DNA of 64,000 nt from Mageeibacillus sp. UBA4314. GTDB lineage: Bacteria > Bacillota > Clostridia > Saccharofermentanales > Saccharofermentanaceae. The notes under the pieces were generated by a model. That model had not been told where the DNA came from, made no database searches, and saw only the letters and a program-made list of their open reading frames with translations. A program made the position numbers and the translations under genes. Below, in pieces: positions 50,606 through 60,815 of the stretch (position 1 is the first letter of the stretch; each line of letters begins with the position of its first letter). The stretch is taken from positions 3,770 through 67,769 of the forward strand of contig DGUI01000052.1 in assembly GCA_002394605.1 (NCBI GenBank). The letters are read 5' to 3'.

Positions 50606-53425
50606 ATGCCTAACTATATACTCGACTGGAACAAATACACCAAGGCAGCGATCGATATCGCATGCGAGGGAGCTGTCCTCCTCGAGAACAGAGAAGATAC
50701 ACTTCCGCTCAAACAGGATACGAGGGTTGCCCTGTTCGGCAGGATGCAGACCAATTACTACAAGAGCGGAACAGGTTCCGGCGGTATGGTCAATGTAGAG
50801 CATGTCGTCAATATCAGAGAGGGACTTACAGATTCCGGCAAGGTCATCGTAGATGAAGAACTCATGAAGATCTACGATGAGTGGGAGAAGGCTAATCCCG
50901 TAGATCCCGGTCTCGGCTGGGGCAGGGAGAGATGGTCCCAGAACGAGATGCCACTTACCGATGATATCGTTAATAGTGCGGCTTCGCGAAATGATGTTGC
51001 CGTTATCGTCATCGCCAGGACTGCCGGCGAGGACCGTGACAATTCCTGTGATAAGGGATCACTGAAGCTTCAGGACGGCGAAGAAGCGATGCTCGGCAAG
51101 GTATGTGCAGCATTCAGGAAGACGGTCGTTCTCCTTAACACCGGCAATATCATCGACATGAGCTTTGTGACTAAGTATAAGCCCTCAGCAGTAATGTATA
51201 TCTGGCAGGCCGGAATGATCGGCGGAACTGCCTGTGCAAGGCTCCTGACAGGTGAAGTTAATCCTTCGGGACTGCTCCCTGACACGATCGCCAAGACGGT
51301 TGATGATTATCCGTCGACGCCTTATTTCGGAGGGTCGGACAGCGTTAAGGATTACTACACTGAAGACATCTATGTCGGATACAGGTATTTCACTACTTTT
51401 GCCAGGGACAAGGTCATGTATCCGTTCGGATATGGTCTGTCTTACACGGGATTTGATATCTCCGGGCAGGAGATGTCGGTTTCCGAGGATAAGGTGACGG
51501 TCAGGGTCAGAGTTACAAATCTCGGCGAGATACCCGGCAAGAAGACGATCCTCGTATTTGCAGCGCCCCCTCAGGGCAAGCTCGCCAAGCCTTCCAAGGT
51601 GCTCGTGGGTTTTGCAAAGACATATGAGATAATGCCCGGCGGAACATGCAGCGTTGAGATAGAAGCTCCGCTTAAGTATTTCGCATCGTTCGATGATGAC
51701 GGAAGGGCAGGTGTTGGAACGGGCTGGATCCTCGAGCGCGGCGTATATGATGTCCACGTCGGAGGCGACAGTCTTGATTCAGATATCGTGCTGAGCTTCA
51801 CGCTCGATGAGACGCGCAATATCGAAGAACTCGAACCGGTCGCAGCACCTGTTGAGGAGTTCGACAGGTTTACTCATGACGGCAAGGGCAAACTTACACT
51901 TGAGAAGGTGCCCGTCCTGAAGAAGGATTATCTTGCGGAGTGCTTAAGCCTCGTACCTCCTGAGATAGAGCAGACGGGTGACAAGGGGATCAAGCTTGCA
52001 GATGTTAAGACAGGCAAAGCTTCCATGGATGATTTTATCGCCCAGCTGTCAGACGAAGACTTATCACTCATCATCAGGGGCGAAGGCATGAGCTGTCCCA
52101 AAGTTACGACGGGTACGGCAGGCGGTTTTGCGGGCGTTGCCAAGGAGATCCATGATCTCGGTGTTCCTGCATGCTGCTGTTCGGACGGACCTTCCGGCAT
52201 GAGGATCGACAGCGGCAAGAAGGCCTTCTCGATCCCCAACGGAACATGCATCGCATCAAGCTTCAATACTGATGCCGTTGAGAGCCTGTTCGGATGGTTC
52301 GGTATCGAGATGCTGAACAACCATGTTGATACCATCTTAGGCCCCGGCATGAACATACACAGACACCCGCTGAACGGAAGGAACTTCGAGTATTTCTCTG
52401 AAGATCCGTTGCTGTCAGGCAAGATGGCAAGCGCACAGATCAAGGCTCTCGAGCAGCATGGCGTTACTGCAACGATCAAGCATTTCTGCTGCAACAACCG
52501 TGAGACGAGAAGGCGTGACATGGATTCTGTCGTATCAGAGAGAGCTCTGCGTGAGATCTATCTGAGAGGCTTTGAGATCGCTGTCAAGGAAGGGCATGCG
52601 AGGAGCATCATGACGGTCTATAACAAGATCAACGGAACATATGGTGCTGCTCACTACGGACTTAATACCATGGTATTGAGACAGCAGTGGAAGTATACTG
52701 GTCTCACGATGACGGACTGGTGGGCATATATATCCGGCGTGCCGTCAATGAACATGCATCATAACTTGAGAGAGCATGCCATGATGGCAAGAGCCCAGAA
52801 CGATCTGTACATGGTCTGCTCGTCCGTTGACCGCAAGTTCCTTGATGATACGGATTGCTTCGAGGAGCTTCAGAGTGGCAGGGGCATAACGAGAGCCGAG
52901 CTGCAGCGCAATGCAAGGAATATACTTAATTTCGCGATGAACACACCTGCGATGGACCGCATCATGGGTGAGAAGATCGAGATCAATAATGTAGATTGTC
53001 CGTTCAAGGCGGATGATGTCGACATGGAAGCCAACTACTTCTATAACATCGATGAGACTCCTGAGATCGACATCCTGGAGCAGGTCGATACGAGTACGGG
53101 CAAGGACTTCATCCTAGGCGTAACAAGTGACGTTCCCGGCGTGTACGAGATCGAGATCACGGCTTCTTCCGAACTTAACGAACTGGCTCAGATCCCCATG
53201 ACGATCTACTATACGAGTATTCCGATCAAGGTCGTGACCTGGAACGGAACAAACGGCAAGGATGTCACGATGAGAGAGCACCTTGTCATCAATTCAAGAC
53301 ATGTCGTATTCAGAGCACATATGGGTGCAGCGGGCGTCAAGCTGAAGAAGCTTTGCTTCAAGTTTGTCTCACCTATCACTGAAGAGGTCCTGAAGGCGGT
53401 TTTCGCACGGGATGATGAGGAATGA
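50606..53425 (+). CDS. Family GH3 beta-glucosidase with permuted domain order
   Basis: The 939-residue cytoplasmic enzyme has no signal peptide. Domains are in reverse to the common order: the alpha/beta C-domain first (about 10-260), a fibronectin III-like domain (about 280-400), then the TIM-barrel with GPGMNIHRHPLNGRNFEY, KHFCCNNRETRRR and nucleophile Asp in LTMTDWWA, and a C-terminal beta domain. Some rumen bacterial beta-glucosidases show this permutation. It likely splits short beta-glucosides or xylosides taken up by the cell. The ATG follows GGAGG. The next gene overlaps by 4 bases. Confidence 0.9.
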   Translation: MPNYILDWNKYTKAAIDIACEGAVLLENREDTLPLKQDTRVALFGRMQTNYYKSGTGSGGMVNVEHVVNIREGLTDSGKVIVDEELMKIYDEWEKANPVDPGLGWGRERWSQNEMPLTDDIVNSAASRNDVAVIVIARTAGEDRDNSCDKGSLKLQDGEEAMLGKVCAAFRKTVVLLNTGNIIDMSFVTKYKPSAVMYIWQAGMIGGTACARLLTGEVNPSGLLPDTIAKTVDDYPSTPYFGGSDSVKDYYTEDIYVGYRYFTTFARDKVMYPFGYGLSYTGFDISGQEMSVSEDKVTVRVRVTNLGEIPGKKTILVFAAPPQGKLAKPSKVLVGFAKTYEIMPGGTCSVEIEAPLKYFASFDDDGRAGVGTGWILERGVYDVHVGGDSLDSDIVLSFTLDETRNIEELEPVAAPVEEFDRFTHDGKGKLTLEKVPVLKKDYLAECLSLVPPEIEQTGDKGIKLADVKTGKASMDDFIAQLSDEDLSLIIRGEGMSCPKVTTGTAGGFAGVAKEIHDLGVPACCCSDGPSGMRIDSGKKAFSIPNGTCIASSFNTDAVESLFGWFGIEMLNNHVDTILGPGMNIHRHPLNGRNFEYFSEDPLLSGKMASAQIKALEQHGVTATIKHFCCNNRETRRRDMDSVVSERALREIYLRGFEIAVKEGHARSIMTVYNKINGTYGAAHYGLNTMVLRQQWKYTGLTMTDWWAYISGVPSMNMHHNLREHAMMARAQNDLYMVCSSVDRKFLDDTDCFEELQSGRGITRAELQRNARNILNFAMNTPAMDRIMGEKIEINNVDCPFKADDVDMEANYFYNIDETPEIDILEQVDTSTGKDFILGVTSDVPGVYEIEITASSELNELAQIPMTIYYTSIPIKVVTWNGTNGKDVTMREHLVINSRHVVFRAHMGAAGVKLKKLCFKFVSPITEEVLKAVFARDDEE

Positions 53426-54285
53426 GAAGAGACTACTTTACGTGTGTTTTTCTGGCATGTATCGCCGGCGCACTGATCTTTGTGTGCTTTGAGCCACTGT
53501 ACTTCAGGTACGGCGTTACTGTCCCGCGTGAATTCGGTCTGTTCGAAAGCATCTTCAGTTCCATATACGCCGTATTCTTCCTGATAGCAGTGCCCGTATA
53601 TACCGGCCTGAGACGCAAGTACTGGGTAGCCGTGGGGCTCGCATGCTATGGCCTTTTGGCGTATCTTCCGGTGATATTCTATCCTGCACAGGAGCTTATA
53701 TCAGGTCCGCGCGCAGACATATTCCACTCGATCATTGCCATGATCCTAAACGGGATCTACGGGATGGTCAATGCCCCGTTCGCATCGCTGTCGCAGCTGT
53801 GGGGCGATTCGGTGGCATCATCAATGAGCCTGTGGATATTCCCGCTGGCAGTGCTGATCCCATTCATATTCAAAGCGTACAGATTCTACAGGGACGCGTA
53901 TGTTGCAGAGCAGTTAAGTCCTGCTGACGTGATGTCTTCCCCGTCTATCTCCAAGTTCGACAGACAGAAGTCCGGTGAAGAGAAGGAAGAGACTAAGCCT
54001 GAAGTGTTAGGTACGGTAATCTCGGCTCCCGTAAGGAAAGAGAAGCCTGTGGCAGAACAGCCGGCAGAACCACCGAAGCCGGTCGTCGAGCGAATAGAAG
54101 AGCCGCCTCAGCCGGCCCTGGATAGCGAAGATGACGGAGAAGTCATCCTCTTAGGACCGCCAAAGCAAGTTAAAGAAGATAATCCGCAGAACAAGCCGTC
54201 GATCAGACAGCCCAAGATCAATATCGCCACCCTCGGCGAAGAGATAATGGGCAGGGAGGACGACAGGCCGGAGGATGTGGAGTAA
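53422..54285 (+). CDS. Membrane protein with proline/acid-rich tail, unknown
   Basis: The 287-residue protein overlaps the GH3 stop by 4 bases (ATGA), so it is translationally coupled. It has four to five membrane helices in residues 5-155, then a disordered tail rich in Pro, Glu and Lys (KPVAEQPAEPPKPVVERIEE) with an invariant-looking acidic end. I do not recognise a family. Its location suggests a membrane role linked to the glucosidase, but this is only position. Confidence 0.6.
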   Translation: MRRDYFTCVFLACIAGALIFVCFEPLYFRYGVTVPREFGLFESIFSSIYAVFFLIAVPVYTGLRRKYWVAVGLACYGLLAYLPVIFYPAQELISGPRADIFHSIIAMILNGIYGMVNAPFASLSQLWGDSVASSMSLWIFPLAVLIPFIFKAYRFYRDAYVAEQLSPADVMSSPSISKFDRQKSGEEKEETKPEVLGTVISAPVRKEKPVAEQPAEPPKPVVERIEEPPQPALDSEDDGEVILLGPPKQVKEDNPQNKPSIRQPKINIATLGEEIMGREDDRPEDVE

Positions 54286-54354
54286 GTTTCATATTGCAAT
54301 GATCCCCCTTAACTTGTAGAATTTCCTATAGTAAAAACAAACGGAGTAATAATA

Positions 54355-55185
54355 ATGGCTAAGAATGCGAAGCACTGGAAGACGTTCGTTGCCTCCAAGG
54401 AGGACAAGGAACTGAAGGCAAAGACCGGAGTCGATCCTCTTGAAGAGGGTCTTAAGGACATGGGTTGGTTTGCTAATTCCAAGAGGATCGTAGCTAAGGG
54501 TATCAAGAGGACTCAGGAGACTTTCGGTGAAGAGGTCGGCAATTCGATCACTGCCGGAGTCATGGCCCTGTTCCTTCTGTGCATCCTGCCGTTTGCTGCC
54601 GTTGACGCATATACGAGTGCTCCGGTGATGAACAACGACAGGCCCGTTCCTGCCAGGGAACTTGTTGTATTGAGCGTATCCGCGTTCATCATCACATTAT
54701 TCCTGTCACTTCTCATCTCTACGATATTCCACTTCATGAAGCACGGAACACCGCAGAAGAGAGTCATGAACAAGCTCAATAGGATCATGGTCTATTACAC
54801 GATCTTAGGCGCTTACACTCCCGTATGCGCACTTATCCTTCCCGTCGTATCCGGAAGCGTTATCTGGGCTCTTGAGGCTGCATGCGCGGTAGCGGGAACG
54901 TTAGTCACGGCCATCACATATCCTCAGAGCAAGACCGGCAACGTATTCTCCAAGCTCATCTACGTTATCATGGGTTGGATGATCATAGCCCGCATCTTTG
55001 CATTCTACAACTCAACGACGAAGCTCTGCTTCTGGCTGATAATCTCAGGTTCGATCGCTTATTCAGTCGGGCTCTGGTTCAATTTCGGCAAGAAGTTCAA
55101 GTTCTCTCACATGGTGTGGCATCTGTTTGTCCTGGGCGCATCCGTACTCCACCTGCTGGGCTTCGTATTCTTCTTTGCTTATTAA
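54355..55185 (+). CDS. Hemolysin III/PAQR-family membrane protein
   Basis: The 276-residue protein has a charged N-terminus of about 55 residues and seven membrane helices with the family pattern: EEVGNSITAG, STIFHF, LNRIMVYYTILGAYTPV and SHMVWHLFVLGASVLH, giving the Ser and three His of the metal site. The name hemolysin III is historical; no toxicity is implied. The bacterial function is not established (possibly a ceramidase-like hydrolase). The N-terminal extension is longer than in YqfA. Confidence 0.85.
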   Translation: MAKNAKHWKTFVASKEDKELKAKTGVDPLEEGLKDMGWFANSKRIVAKGIKRTQETFGEEVGNSITAGVMALFLLCILPFAAVDAYTSAPVMNNDRPVPARELVVLSVSAFIITLFLSLLISTIFHFMKHGTPQKRVMNKLNRIMVYYTILGAYTPVCALILPVVSGSVIWALEAACAVAGTLVTAITYPQSKTGNVFSKLIYVIMGWMIIARIFAFYNSTTKLCFWLIISGSIAYSVGLWFNFGKKFKFSHMVWHLFVLGASVLHLLGFVFFFAY

Positions 55186-55280
55186 TTATTAATAAATTGT
55201 GTCTTAAAATAAGCGCTCAGATTGAAAATCCCCCCGAAAGGCAGTAAAATTAGACTGTACGACTGTACAAAGGGGTATCT

Positions 55281-58200
55281 ATGGGACGAAGACGCACTTT
55301 CGCTTTGCTTGTAGGACAAGCATATGAGTATTATCAGTCATCCTTCATCGAAGGATTTCTGAAGCTGATGTTTGCGGAAGATTGTGATGTCTGCGTCTTT
55401 GCCATGTATGAGAAGTATCAGAATACGGCAGCCCGTGAGATAGGTGAGACCTCGATATTCAAGCTCGTTCCACATGAGAGATTTGACGGATTCATCCTGA
55501 TGCTCGATACGCTCCAGACGCCGGGTCTTGCCGACAAGATCGTGAAGAATATCAGGAAGCATGTCAAGGTTCCGGTCATCACGGTTGACAAGGAGATCAA
55601 CGGTTATGTCTGCATAAAGCCCGACGACCGCAAGGGAATAAAAGCCCTTATCTCACACCTCATAGAAGTTCACGGTTACACTGACATAGCTTTCCTTACC
55701 GGAAAGTCATGGCATCCATACTCCAAGGACAGGCTCAAGGCTTATAAGGAATGCATGGAAGAGCATGGCCTTAAGGTCAGGGACAACAGGGTATTCTTTG
55801 GTGATTTCTGGTATACGAGCGGCGAGAACCTCGGCGACAAACTCGTCAAGATGAACGGAGCTCTTCCACAGGCGGTGGCATGTGCCAACGACCAGATGGC
55901 AGTGGGACTTGCGAAGTCCCTGACCGAACATGGTCTCAGGGTTCCTGAGGATGTTGCAGTCATCGGTTATGATTCCAATAGTGAAGGAAGATATTCACCT
56001 AAGCCGATAACGTCGGTAACGCTTCCCGCCGGTGCCCTGGGCAGGCATGCAGCCAGGACGATATTAGCACTTGTTGATAATGCTGAATTGCCGGTCTTTG
56101 ACGAGCCTGTTGACATATTCTACGGAACGAGCTGCGGCTGTGATAACGAGAGCGCATCGATGGTGAGCAAGCTCAGGTCTTCATGGAACACGGATCTGTC
56201 TTCCAACAGCGTGTTCTCACCGTTCAACCACATGGATGAGGATCTCCTGTCCCAGTCAACATTCTATGGACTCATGAATACAGTGTTCTCGTATACTTAT
56301 CAGATCAGGCCTTTCGAGGGGTTCAGCCTCTGTTTGAATGATAACTGGCAGGATTATAATACGGGCGATCTGAGAAGCGAGGATCCGTTTACGCCTAAGA
56401 TGGTGCATGTTCTATACTGCGGGCCTGAGAATGCGGGTCAGGACAAGATCGGCATGGATGAACTCTTTGACAGGAAAGACCTTGTTCCTTATCTGTCGGA
56501 GGAGAGGGAAAAGCCAAGGGTATTCTTCTTTACACCCATCTACTTTGAGGATATGACATATGGTTATTCCGTTCTGTCCAGCAAAGAACCGGAATCACAT
56601 TCAGAGCAGTACAGGATCTGGCTCAGGTGCGTCACGAGAGGTCTTGAGTACTTCAGGAGACAGGAGCAGCTTAAGCTTACCAACGCTGCGCTCGAGGCCA
56701 ACATGATCCGTGATCCTCTCACAGGTTTTTATAACTACAAGGGATTTCAGTATCATATCGAGAGTGCGCTTAATAAGTTTAAGAATGGCGATCCCGAGAT
56801 AGAATTGGGAATTATAGCTGTCGACATCAAGAACCTGTCAGGGATCAACAATGATTACGGACGCGAGGAAGGTGATGCGGCTATCGTCAAGATGGCGGGA
56901 GTACTGCGCAAAGTGGCGGATAACGAATGTATTTTCGCGCTTGGTAACGGGGAATTTTTTGTAGCCGCCAGGATCGACGGCAGGGATCTCAAGGTTAGTA
57001 CCTTTACGGAAGATTCTGACAAGCTCCTGTCGGAATTGAATGATCAGGACAGCAGGTATAAGCTGGAGATATCCTACGGAAGCTCCAAAGGAACAGTGGT
57101 TACAAAGAATGATTTTGAACGACTGGTAGGAATTGCGGTCAATAACAAGAATGTCAGGAAGCGTAACATCGCCAAGATTGAAGAAGGCGAGGGTCTGACA
57201 AAGGAGGAACAGGAGCAGGCTAAGATAGTTCATGAGATTATCGAGAATAATCTCCTTAAATACCATTTCCAGCCGATCATAAGAGCAAGCACCGGCGAGA
57301 TCTACGCATATGAAGCTCTGATGAGAGCGGATGTTAAGCCGTACATGGCACCGCCTGTCGTGCTCAGGTATGCTGAATTCTTCAATCGTCTGTACGACAT
57401 TGAGAAAGCCACATTCAACAATGTGCTGGATATCTTCGAAGCCAACGAGGGATCCTTTGCAGAAGGATCTAAATTATTCATCAACAGTATTCCGGGCCAT
57501 GTCCTCAAGGATTCTGATTTCGAGGTCGTTGCTGAGAAGATCGCGAATAACACTGACAGGATCGTTGTGGAGTACACCGAGCAATCGGAACTCAAAGAGT
57601 CCGAGATGGCTAAGATCAAGAAGAGATATGAGGATGCCGGGCTTAAGACCGCGATAGACGATTATGGCACAGGATACTCGAATATCACTAACCTTCTTAA
57701 CTATATGCCTGATTATGTAAAGATCGACAGGATGCTCCTGACGAATATACATAAGTCACCTCAGAAGCAGCATTTTGTGAAAGATATCATCACATTTTCC
57801 CATGAGAACGGCATCATGGCTCTCGCCGAGGGCGTTGAGACGATAGAAGAGTATAAGGTCGTTCTCCAGCTCGGTGTGGATCTCGTTCAGGGCTTCTTCG
57901 TGGCGAAGCCTTCGGCTGAGATCATCAAGGAGATCGATCCTAAGGTCAAGAAGCAGATTCTCGAATTAGACCGCCTGATCGAACATGATGCGAAGAGCAA
58001 TGTATATGTGGCCGGAAGGGAAGGACGAATATCGCTTCCCGTACTCGTTGAGGAAGGTTACAGCAGGATCGTGCTTCCCAATGCCGAAATGACTTACAGA
58101 GACATCACCATTGCCGGTGCGCCCGGATTTGATACGGATCTTTACATCGTTGCAGAGGACGGATATCAGGGCAGCCTCGTTCTCGAGAATGTCGGTCTGT

Positions 58201-59072
58201 CAGGCAAGCAGACAGGCAATGCCGTCCTTATCGGTGAAGGCTGCGACGTCATGATCGAATTTGAAGGCGAGTGCGTCATGGATGGCGGCGGCATCAGGGT
58301 GCCTGCGTCATCAAGAGTCATGTTCTCCGGTGACGGTTCGCTCAAGATCAATGTCAACAAGCTTGAAGCATATGGTATCGGCAACGCGCTTACGATGGAT
58401 CACGGTGATCTTGTTTTCGATCAGGACGGCACGATAGAGATCAATATCGATTCATCACAGGGTATCGGTATCGGTTCCGGCAATGGCGGTGAGATCCACA
58501 TCAACAAAGGAAGATATCTTATCAACATGTCCGGCCAGAACGGTGTTGGCATTGGATCGGTATACGGTGAGACGCAGCCGATCGTAACGAACTGTGAATG
58601 CCACATCACCAATTCTGCAACAAGGGGCGTTGCTATCGGTTCCATTGAAGGTGACTGCGATATCTATATCGATAAGCTGTCGCTCGAGTGCAGGCTGACA
58701 GGTACGGAAGGCGTTGTCATCGGCACGCTGTCAGGCAGGAAGAGTGCCTCGAGCATCAATAACGGTTATGTTCTTGTCTCAGGCGAAGCGGACAAGCTTA
58801 TGTGCGTCGGTTCGCTCTCTTCAGAGACTACACAGGTCAAGGTCAATCTCTCTACGCTGAACTGTGATTTCTCAGGCAAGTCCTCCGCCTTTATCGGAAG
58901 CTTCGTTCCTGACGCGAAGATAAGCATCACGAGCTGCACCATATATGTCAACGGCGATTCCGATTACGATGAACTGTTCGCCGCATCTGAGGATAACATC
59001 ATATTCTCTGACTGCAAGTGCACTGCGATGATCAACGGTAAGGACAAGACGAGGATCAAGCTCGACGACTGA
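55281..59072 (+). CDS. LacI-type sensor-GGDEF-EAL-beta-solenoid protein
   Basis: A 1263-residue protein without HTH or membrane helix. Residues about 6-290 are a LacI-type sugar-binding fold (FALLVGQAYEYYQSSFIEGF, CANDQMAVG, VIGYDSNSEGRYSPK); about 290-475 is a linker domain; about 477-640 is GGDEF with RDPLTGFYNYKGF but GNGEF instead of GGDEF, so probably catalytically dead; about 655-905 is EAL with YEALMR, IDDYGTGYSN, VKIDRM, AEGVET and QGFFVAKP, which look intact. Residues about 915-1263 form a repeat-rich beta-solenoid (GIGIGSGNGGEI, GVGIGSVYGE, GVAIGSIEGD). It should degrade cyclic di-GMP, perhaps in response to a sugar. The function of the solenoid is unknown. Confidence 0.88.
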   Translation: MGRRRTFALLVGQAYEYYQSSFIEGFLKLMFAEDCDVCVFAMYEKYQNTAAREIGETSIFKLVPHERFDGFILMLDTLQTPGLADKIVKNIRKHVKVPVITVDKEINGYVCIKPDDRKGIKALISHLIEVHGYTDIAFLTGKSWHPYSKDRLKAYKECMEEHGLKVRDNRVFFGDFWYTSGENLGDKLVKMNGALPQAVACANDQMAVGLAKSLTEHGLRVPEDVAVIGYDSNSEGRYSPKPITSVTLPAGALGRHAARTILALVDNAELPVFDEPVDIFYGTSCGCDNESASMVSKLRSSWNTDLSSNSVFSPFNHMDEDLLSQSTFYGLMNTVFSYTYQIRPFEGFSLCLNDNWQDYNTGDLRSEDPFTPKMVHVLYCGPENAGQDKIGMDELFDRKDLVPYLSEEREKPRVFFFTPIYFEDMTYGYSVLSSKEPESHSEQYRIWLRCVTRGLEYFRRQEQLKLTNAALEANMIRDPLTGFYNYKGFQYHIESALNKFKNGDPEIELGIIAVDIKNLSGINNDYGREEGDAAIVKMAGVLRKVADNECIFALGNGEFFVAARIDGRDLKVSTFTEDSDKLLSELNDQDSRYKLEISYGSSKGTVVTKNDFERLVGIAVNNKNVRKRNIAKIEEGEGLTKEEQEQAKIVHEIIENNLLKYHFQPIIRASTGEIYAYEALMRADVKPYMAPPVVLRYAEFFNRLYDIEKATFNNVLDIFEANEGSFAEGSKLFINSIPGHVLKDSDFEVVAEKIANNTDRIVVEYTEQSELKESEMAKIKKRYEDAGLKTAIDDYGTGYSNITNLLNYMPDYVKIDRMLLTNIHKSPQKQHFVKDIITFSHENGIMALAEGVETIEEYKVVLQLGVDLVQGFFVAKPSAEIIKEIDPKVKKQILELDRLIEHDAKSNVYVAGREGRISLPVLVEEGYSRIVLPNAEMTYRDITIAGAPGFDTDLYIVAEDGYQGSLVLENVGLSGKQTGNAVLIGEGCDVMIEFEGECVMDGGGIRVPASSRVMFSGDGSLKINVNKLEAYGIGNALTMDHGDLVFDQDGTIEINIDSSQGIGIGSGNGGEIHINKGRYLINMSGQNGVGIGSVYGETQPIVTNCECHITNSATRGVAIGSIEGDCDIYIDKLSLECRLTGTEGVVIGTLSGRKSASSINNGYVLVSGEADKLMCVGSLSSETTQVKVNLSTLNCDFSGKSSAFIGSFVPDAKISITSCTIYVNGDSDYDELFAASEDNIIFSDCKCTAMINGKDKTRIKLDD

Positions 59073-59130
59073 TCTGCTTTATATAAATATATTATTCCAT
59101 ACTAAGTCAGACTGAAGTTGCCGGGAGGCA

Positions 59131-59160
59131 TAAAAAACTGCCCCGGATCGCCCGGAGCAG
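59131..59160 (-). terminator. Terminator of the oad operon
   Basis: On the minus strand CTGCTCCGG and CCGGGGCAG form a 9-bp stem (one G-T pair) with a 5-base loop, followed by TTTTTTATG, 43 bases past the oadB stop. Confidence 0.88.
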
Positions 59161-59202
59161 TCTTTGTAAGTCTGTAAGTTATGTCCAGCCTTACCTTATC
59201 CG

Positions 59203-60378
59203 TCAGCCGCCGAACAGGCTGAGCAGTGCACCGGCTGCGACAGCGGAACCGATAACGCCTGCGACGTTAGGACCCATAGCGTGCATGAGAAGGAAGTTGG
59301 AAGGATTTGCCTTCTTGCCTTCTGTGTTGGATACACGCGCTGCCATAGGAACTGCGGATACGCCTGCAGAACCGATGAGAGGGTTGATCTTGCCGCCTGA
59401 GAGGAAGTACATGATCTGAGCGATAAGGAGTCCGCCGACTGTTGAGAAGGCGAATGCGATAATACCGAGAAGAACGATCTTCAATGTCTCCCATGTAAGG
59501 AATGTCTCGCCTCTTGCCGTTGCACCTACTGTTGTACCGAGACAGATCGTAACGATATTGCAGAGGGCGTTGGAGGCAGTGTCAGAGAGACGGTCTGTAA
59601 CACCGGATTCTTTGAACAGGTTACCTAACATGAGCATACCGAGCAGAGGTGCCACTGAAGGGATCAGGAGGGCACAAACAGCCACAACTATGATCGGGAA
59701 GCAGATCTTCTCGATCTTTGATACTGAACGTACCTGTTCCATCTTGATAGCACGCTGTTTCTTTGTTGTAAGGAGCTTCATGATCGGAGGCTGGATAGCC
59801 GGGATCAGGGCCATATAAGAATATGCTGCAATGGCGATAGCCGGCAGAAGATGAGGTGCCAGATGTGTTGTGAGATAGATAGCCGTAGGGCCGTCAGCAC
59901 CACCGATGATGGCGATGGAAGCAGCCTCGCTTGCCGTAAATCCCAGAACAGATGCGATGACAAACGCGAAAGAGATACCGAACTGTGCACCCGCACCCAT
60001 AAAGAGTGATGAAGGACGCGCGATAAGGGGTCCGAAGTCGGTCATTGCACCGACACCCATGAAGATCAGACAGGGGAAGATACTTGTCTTAACACCGATG
60101 TAGATGAGGTCAAGAAGGCCTACGCTCTCCATTGTGGAGAAATAAGACCAGTCAATGTGACCTGTGTCGTTAATAAAGATGTCGGGATGGTAGAGGTCTG
60201 CGAGAGGCAGGTTGCTCAAGAGCATACCGAAAGCAATAGGCAGAAGGAGCAAAGGCTCAAACTTCTTTCCTATTGCAAGATAGATAAGGAAACAAGCGAC
60301 GATGAGCATGATACCTGAACGGATATCCATGTTGGCAAGGCCGGATGATTCCCAGATTTTAATTAAAGCATCAATCAC
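59203..60378 (-). CDS. oadB: Na+-translocating decarboxylase beta subunit
   Basis: The 391-residue membrane protein is the carboxybiotin decarboxylase and sodium channel of the OadB/GcdB/MmdB family. Recognisable stretches are IYIGVKTSIFPCLIFMGVGAM, GFTASEAASIAIIGGADGPT (with the key Asp of the family) and FLLMHAMGPNVAGVIGSA. It starts with GTG behind GGAGG. It is the last gene of the operon. With OadA, OadG and the biotin carrier it would pump Na+ out while decarboxylating a 2-oxo acid. Confidence 0.93.
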   Translation of the reverse strand: MIDALIKIWESSGLANMDIRSGIMLIVACFLIYLAIGKKFEPLLLLPIAFGMLLSNLPLADLYHPDIFINDTGHIDWSYFSTMESVGLLDLIYIGVKTSIFPCLIFMGVGAMTDFGPLIARPSSLFMGAGAQFGISFAFVIASVLGFTASEAASIAIIGGADGPTAIYLTTHLAPHLLPAIAIAAYSYMALIPAIQPPIMKLLTTKKQRAIKMEQVRSVSKIEKICFPIIVVAVCALLIPSVAPLLGMLMLGNLFKESGVTDRLSDTASNALCNIVTICLGTTVGATARGETFLTWETLKIVLLGIIAFAFSTVGGLLIAQIMYFLSGGKINPLIGSAGVSAVPMAARVSNTEGKKANPSNFLLMHAMGPNVAGVIGSAVAAGALLSLFGG

Positions 60379-60396
60379 TTTGGGTAACCTCCGTAC

Positions 60397-60801
60397 TTAA
60401 GAAATAGAAATCATTGCGTCGCCGGTGTTGACAGTGGAACCCTTAGCTGTGAGAACCTGAGCTACAGTACCTGATTTGGGGGCACAGATCTCGTTCTCCA
60501 TCTTCATAGCTTCAAGGATAACAACAACATCACCTTCTTTGACCTGGTCGCCGACGTTAACCTTGACGTTAAGGATGGTGCCGGGCATAGGTGCATTCAC
60601 GGGTGTTGCATTTGCTGCAACTGCTGCAGGTGCTGCTGCGGCGGGAGCCGGAGCTGCTGCAGGTGCTGCCGCGGGAGCTGCTGCCGGGGCTGCTGCAGGT
60701 GCGGGTGCTGCCGCAACTGCCGTAGTCTTGATGAGATTAGCTTTGCCTTTCTCCACCTCGACTTCATATACTTTATCGTTAATTGTTACGTTATAGATCA
60801 T
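60397..60801 (-). CDS. Biotin carrier protein of the decarboxylase
   Basis: The 134-residue protein has a short N-terminal beta segment, an Ala/Pro linker of about 45 residues, and a biotinyl domain with Lys in EAMKMEN, then ICAPKSGTVAQVL. In many organisms this domain is the C-terminus of OadA; here it is a separate subunit, as in glutaconyl- or methylmalonyl-CoA decarboxylases. It lies between oadG and oadB with a GGAGAG site. Confidence 0.93.
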   Translation of the reverse strand: MIYNVTINDKVYEVEVEKGKANLIKTTAVAAAPAPAAAPAAAPAAAPAAAPAPAAAAPAAVAANATPVNAPMPGTILNVKVNVGDQVKEGDVVVILEAMKMENEICAPKSGTVAQVLTAKGSTVNTGDAMISIS

Positions 60802-60815
60802 TTGAACACTCTCCT

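Noticed and set aside
54355..55185. Toxin based on the name hemolysin III
   Set aside because: The family is a seven-helix membrane protein related to PAQR receptors, and nothing in the context suggests virulence.
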